Shown one piece after another: positions 7,909-9,755 of a stretch of DNA of 9,755 bases (within the stretch, counting starts at the first letter, position 1; every line of letters begins with the position of its first letter). Under the pieces are notes generated by a model that saw nothing but the letters and a program-made list of their open reading frames with translations, was not told the DNA's origin and did not search any database. A program made the translations under genes and the position numbers. The DNA lies in the NCBI GenBank assembly GCA_913053795.1, contig CAJXGZ010000063.1:1-9755 (forward strand), read 5' to 3'. This DNA is from an uncultured Rhodospirillales bacterium. Its GTDB lineage: Bacteria; Pseudomonadota; Alphaproteobacteria; Rhodospirillales; 2-02-FULL-58-16.

Positions 7909-8628
7909 TTATTCGCCCCTCACGACCTCCAGGTAAATGTTGGCCCGTTCCCTCAGTTGCGCGACGGAAATGCCGTCGGCGTCCTTGAACGTGGCGTCGT
8001 CCTTCATTGTCTATAGCGTTGCCGAAGGAACGCGCGGCCCCCTTACGGTCTCCTTTCCTCTCTGTAGAAACAAAACAAGGTGATAATGGGGCAGCACAAA
8101 GCTCCGGTCTAGATAAATAGCCCCGCGTAAGGTTTTTTTCGGCTCTGGTTCCGGCTAGGGTTGGGTTGCGTCGGCCGGGGGGACGGCCAGGGGAGCATGC
8201 TGTGGCGGGGGTTCGGCCGGCGAGTCCGTTTCGCCGGCGAAATCGCTTTTTTGGTAGAGCACCGCGCCGGGGGCGTTGACGCTCCTGAACGCCCTGAACA
8301 GCTTCATGTCCGGCTCCGAGTGTCCGGCCACCAGCCACCCATCGTCAGCCAGGGAGCCGTGGAACTGGCCTCTTTGGGCGTGGGCCAGGAATTTCTTGTT
8401 GATGCCGGAGCCGATGATCTCCACCGTCCAGCCCGCGAGTTGGCCGCCGAAGTCATTGTCCAGGACGATGGCCAGGGTGTAGGGCTCGGCGCCGGTGGCG
8501 TCCATCCGTTTGCCGATGATGCGGGCGAGTTCCTCGTCCATGTCGGCGTAGAAGACCATCCCCGTCGTGTCGATCACGAAGGATTTCAAGTGTTGATAGT
8601 GGGCGTTTTTCTCCACGGACTGAGTCAC
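7909..8628 (-). pseudogene. cheR: Broken CheR-TPR protein-glutamate O-methyltransferase (two internal deletions, two in-frame stops)
   Basis: One minus-strand frame runs from a GTG at 8628 (GTGA overlap with the upstream cheW stop) to a TAA at 7909. Codons 1-42 match the CheR N-terminal domain (LKSFVIDTTGMVFYADMDEELARIIGKRM). Codons 43-89 jump straight to the SAM-binding region (ATGAEPYTLAIVL, LAGWTVEIIGSGIN). Codons 89-127 jump again to the CheR C-terminus (DDGWLVAGHSEP, LFRAFRSVNAPGAVLYQK). A Pro-rich linker then ends at TAG (8155-8157). The same frame continues with a TPR-like piece (AIYLDRSFVLPHYHL), a second TAG (8011-8013), and the typical CheR-TPR end (DGISVAQLRERANIYLEV). Lost are the rest of the N-terminal domain and the segment carrying the CRNVLIYF motif; the family's TDI acidic residue is Gly (GSGI). 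It could not methylate receptors. A 157-residue stub could still be made, and is easily annotated as a hypothetical protein starting at 8628 or 8697. Confidence 0.85.
7916..7921 (-). promoter_or_regulatory. Likely ribosome binding site of the second cheW
   Basis: GAGGGG lies inside the last codons of the broken cheR frame, 10 bases before the GTG start at 7905. Because cheR is now interrupted, ribosomes can no longer arrive here by translating the whole upstream gene. This site, or re-initiation at the ATG at 8007, would have to carry cheW translation. Confidence 0.5.
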
Positions 8629-9146
8629 TCGGCTTCCATTCCGTTCAGTCTTTCCTGCTCCACGGCCAGGAATTCCGTGATGTTTTTTTGCCCGCACTCT
8701 AGCATGATGCGGTCCACGGACAACAGATGGACGGTTTCTCCCTCAATGTTCAACTCGGCCTCGATGCAGCCGTTGAGGGCGTCATGGCCGTCAAGGGACA
8801 TGACCTCATGGGCGGCGACGGATTTGACCTCCCAAACTCTGTCGACGAGAAGGGCCAGTTGGGTTTCGCCGCCGCTTAAGACAAGAAGCGGCGTATAAAG
8901 GCCGGATTTTTTCTCCTCAAGACCGAACAGGCGGTCCAGCCTGATCACCGCCGCCGCCGCGCCGTCGAGATTCATGACGCCTTCGAGAATGGAGGGCAAC
9001 CCCGGTCCCTTGGACAGCATGGGCATGAGGATGATTTCCCGCACCCTGCGCGAGGGAGCGGCGCATTTTCGCCCCGCGAATTCGAAGATGATCACGTTGC
9101 GGCGTTTCCACGGCGTTTTTTTTACCTTGCCCTCGCGGCCATTCAT
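8625..9146 (-). CDS. cheW: CheW-like coupling protein, first gene of the operon
   Basis: 173 residues from the chosen start. A basic leader (about 1-16, KVKKTPWKRR) is followed by a CheW fold: NVIIFEFAGRKCAAPSRRV, REIILMPML, LPSILEGVMNLDG, AVIRLDRLFGL, TPLLVLSGGETQLALLVDRVWEV and GCIEAELNIEG. A helical tail (about 145-173) follows. It should bind CheA P5 and the receptor tip. The ATG at 9146 is preferred because GGAAAGAG stands 6 bases upstream. In-frame ATGs at 9173 and 9182 lack a recognisable site and would add up to 12 residues. The stop overlaps the GTG of the broken cheR (GTGA). Having two CheW genes flanking cheR is the order of Wsp and Che3 operons, and the second adaptor may act separately from this one. 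Confidence 0.88.
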   Translation of the reverse strand: MNGREGKVKKTPWKRRNVIIFEFAGRKCAAPSRRVREIILMPMLSKGPGLPSILEGVMNLDGAAAAVIRLDRLFGLEEKKSGLYTPLLVLSGGETQLALLVDRVWEVKSVAAHEVMSLDGHDALNGCIEAELNIEGETVHLLSVDRIMLECGQKNITEFLAVEQERLNGMEAE

Positions 9147-9152
9147 TGTTCG

Positions 9153-9160
9153 CTCTTTCC
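9153..9160 (-). promoter_or_regulatory. Ribosome binding site that decides the first cheW start
   Basis: GGAAAGAG is followed by six bases and the ATG at 9144-9146. The alternative ATGs at 9182 and 9173 have only AT-rich sequence upstream, so this site favours the shorter protein. Confidence 0.5.
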
Positions 9161-9260
9161 AATTCGGCTCCATATTTACCATTCTTATAACTCAATAAAA
9201 ACACCGCCATTAGTTAGGGGTGTGGACTCATGAAAAGCCGGATCGCGGCGCCAAAGCGGG

Positions 9261-9299
9261 CGGAAACTAAAGACGGAAACTACAGGCGGAAACAATGGA
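9261..9299. repeat. Three 13-base direct repeats sharing CGGAAAC
   Basis: CGGAAAC recurs exactly every 13 bases, at 9261, 9274 and 9287 on the + strand (GTTTCCG on the operon strand). The other six bases of each unit differ: TAAAGA, TACAGG and AATGGA. A weaker TGGAAAA follows at 9296. The repeats lie 115-140 bases upstream of the operon's first start codon, outside any gene. They could be a multi-site operator or a decayed tandem repeat. Confidence 0.6.
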
Positions 9300-9324
9300 A
9301 AAGAGGCGGGGGGAAAAAAAGCCG

Positions 9325-9755
9325 TCAGGAAAGGTAGCGCGCCCTGAGGTGGCGCTGGAAGGCCTCTGGGTCCAGTTCGCGGCCGCTGGCCTGGATCATC
9401 AGCTCTTTCGAGGTCGGAAATGAGCCCTTGGAATGGACGTTCGCCCTAAGCCACGCGCGCAAGGGGGCGAAGTCGCCGCATCTGACGCCGTCGCAGATGG
9501 CGGCGTCGTTTTCCTTGGCCGCCTCGAAAAGCTGCGCCGCCGCCATGGCGCCCAGGGTGTAGGTGGGGAAATAGCCGAAATCGCCGCCGAACCAGTGGAT
9601 GTCCTGGAGGCAGCCCTCGCGGTCGCTTGGCGGAGTCAGGCCAAGCAGGCGCTCCATGCCTTCGTTCCAGGCGGCGGGCAGGTCGCGGACTTCCAGGTCG
9701 CCGCCGATAACCGCCTTTTCGATGCGGTAGCGCAGGATCACATGCAGCGGATAGG
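9325..9755 (-). CDS. M32 family metallocarboxypeptidase (carboxypeptidase Taq type), C-terminal part
   Basis: The frame is open to the right edge, and 142 residues are visible of a family usually near 500. It begins at the edge with YPLHVILRYRIEKAV, so the internal GTG at 9741 is a valine codon, not a start. Family motifs are clear: the ILRYRIEKA helix, DLPAAWNEGMERLLGL, the GxxQDxHW motif as GCLQDIHW, FGYFPTYTLGAMAAAQLF, and the usual C-terminal end RHLRARYLS. The zinc-binding HExxH lies beyond the window. M32 enzymes are cytoplasmic metal-dependent carboxypeptidases that trim residues from peptide C-termini. It precedes the chemosensory operon on the same strand with a 142-178 base gap; a functional tie is not evident. 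Confidence 0.93.
   Translation of the reverse strand, partial: YPLHVILRYRIEKAVIGGDLEVRDLPAAWNEGMERLLGLTPPSDREGCLQDIHWFGGDFGYFPTYTLGAMAAAQLFEAAKENDAAICDGVRCGDFAPLRAWLRANVHSKGSFPTSKELMIQASGRELDPEAFQRHLRARYLS

Larger units (their letters stand above)
9147..9324 (-). promoter_or_regulatory. Leader region upstream of the chemosensory operon
   Basis: These 178 bases between the carboxypeptidase stop and the preferred first cheW start are the only gap upstream of the operon large enough for its promoter. On the coding strand an AT-rich stretch (about 9180-9202, TTTTTATTGAGTTATAAGAA) contains TATAAG, a possible -10 element, but I find no convincing -35 partner, no sigma-54 pair and no CtrA-type TTAA pair. 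The upstream half holds the 13-base direct repeats listed separately. No strong hairpin terminator follows the carboxypeptidase; a C-run and T-run (9309-9321) are present without a good stem. Read-through from the carboxypeptidase gene is therefore possible. Confidence 0.35.

Noticed and set aside
8051..8060. Strong Shine-Dalgarno-like AGGAAAGGAG on the minus strand
   Set aside because: No start codon follows at a usable distance (GTA AGG comes next); it is drifted TPR coding sequence.
7532..8338. 268-codon minus-strand open frame spanning the broken cheR and second cheW
   Set aside because: It is a shifted frame with Arg/Gly/Pro-rich translation; the CheW and CheR/TPR signatures lie in the other frame.
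8629..8697. Longer N-terminus for the CheR remnant starting at 8697
   Set aside because: It would run 70 bases into the upstream cheW and adds no CheR-like sequence; the GTG at 8628 gives the GTGA overlap seen elsewhere in this operon.
9261..9299. CRISPR-like array
   Set aside because: Repeats are 7 bases with 6-base spacers, far too short for a CRISPR; no cas genes are near.
9303..9324. Rho-independent terminator after the carboxypeptidase gene
   Set aside because: The C-run and T-run are adjacent but cannot form a convincing GC stem followed by T residues on the coding strand.

Overview
The window is GC-rich bacterial DNA, and its proteins look alphaproteobacterial, most like Rhodospirillales. 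The HisKA region of the sensor kinase (SHELRTPLNAIIGYSDMI) resembles the PleC/DivJ group. The gene set and order match, from memory, the Che3 cluster of Rhodospirillum centenum, which controls cyst formation. This placement is by recognition; no database search was possible.

Layout: a 5'-truncated 3-hydroxyisobutyrate dehydrogenase-type gene lies on the + strand at the left edge (1-758). Everything else is on the minus strand. Read in its own direction, from right to left, it runs: the C-terminal end of an M32 metallocarboxypeptidase (9325-9755), a 178-base gap, then a tightly packed chemosensory operon of cheW, a broken cheR, a second cheW, mcp, cheA with a fused receiver, cheB, and a kinase with two receivers (9146 down to 761). 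Four junctions overlap as GTGA, TGATG, GTGA and ATGA. The operon ends two bases from the convergent dehydrogenase gene.

How the genes work together: the membrane receptor (PilJ-type N-terminal domain) and two CheW adaptors would control CheA. CheA can pass phosphate to its own receiver, to CheB and to the tandem receivers of the hybrid kinase. No stand-alone CheY and no flagellar gene is present, which fits an 'alternative cellular function' chemosensory pathway (Che3-like or Wsp-like) rather than swimming control.

The main finding is at 7909-8628. What looks like an unknown 157-180 residue protein followed by an empty 250-base gap is the wreck of one CheR-TPR methyltransferase gene. Short blocks of CheR remain, joined by two apparent in-frame deletions that removed most of the catalytic domain. 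After an in-frame TAG the same frame continues through a recognisable TPR helix, a second TAG and the normal CheR-TPR C-terminus, ending 3 bases before the next cheW. The CheB esterase keeps its full catalytic triad, so the pathway appears to have lost its own methylating enzyme but kept the demethylating one.
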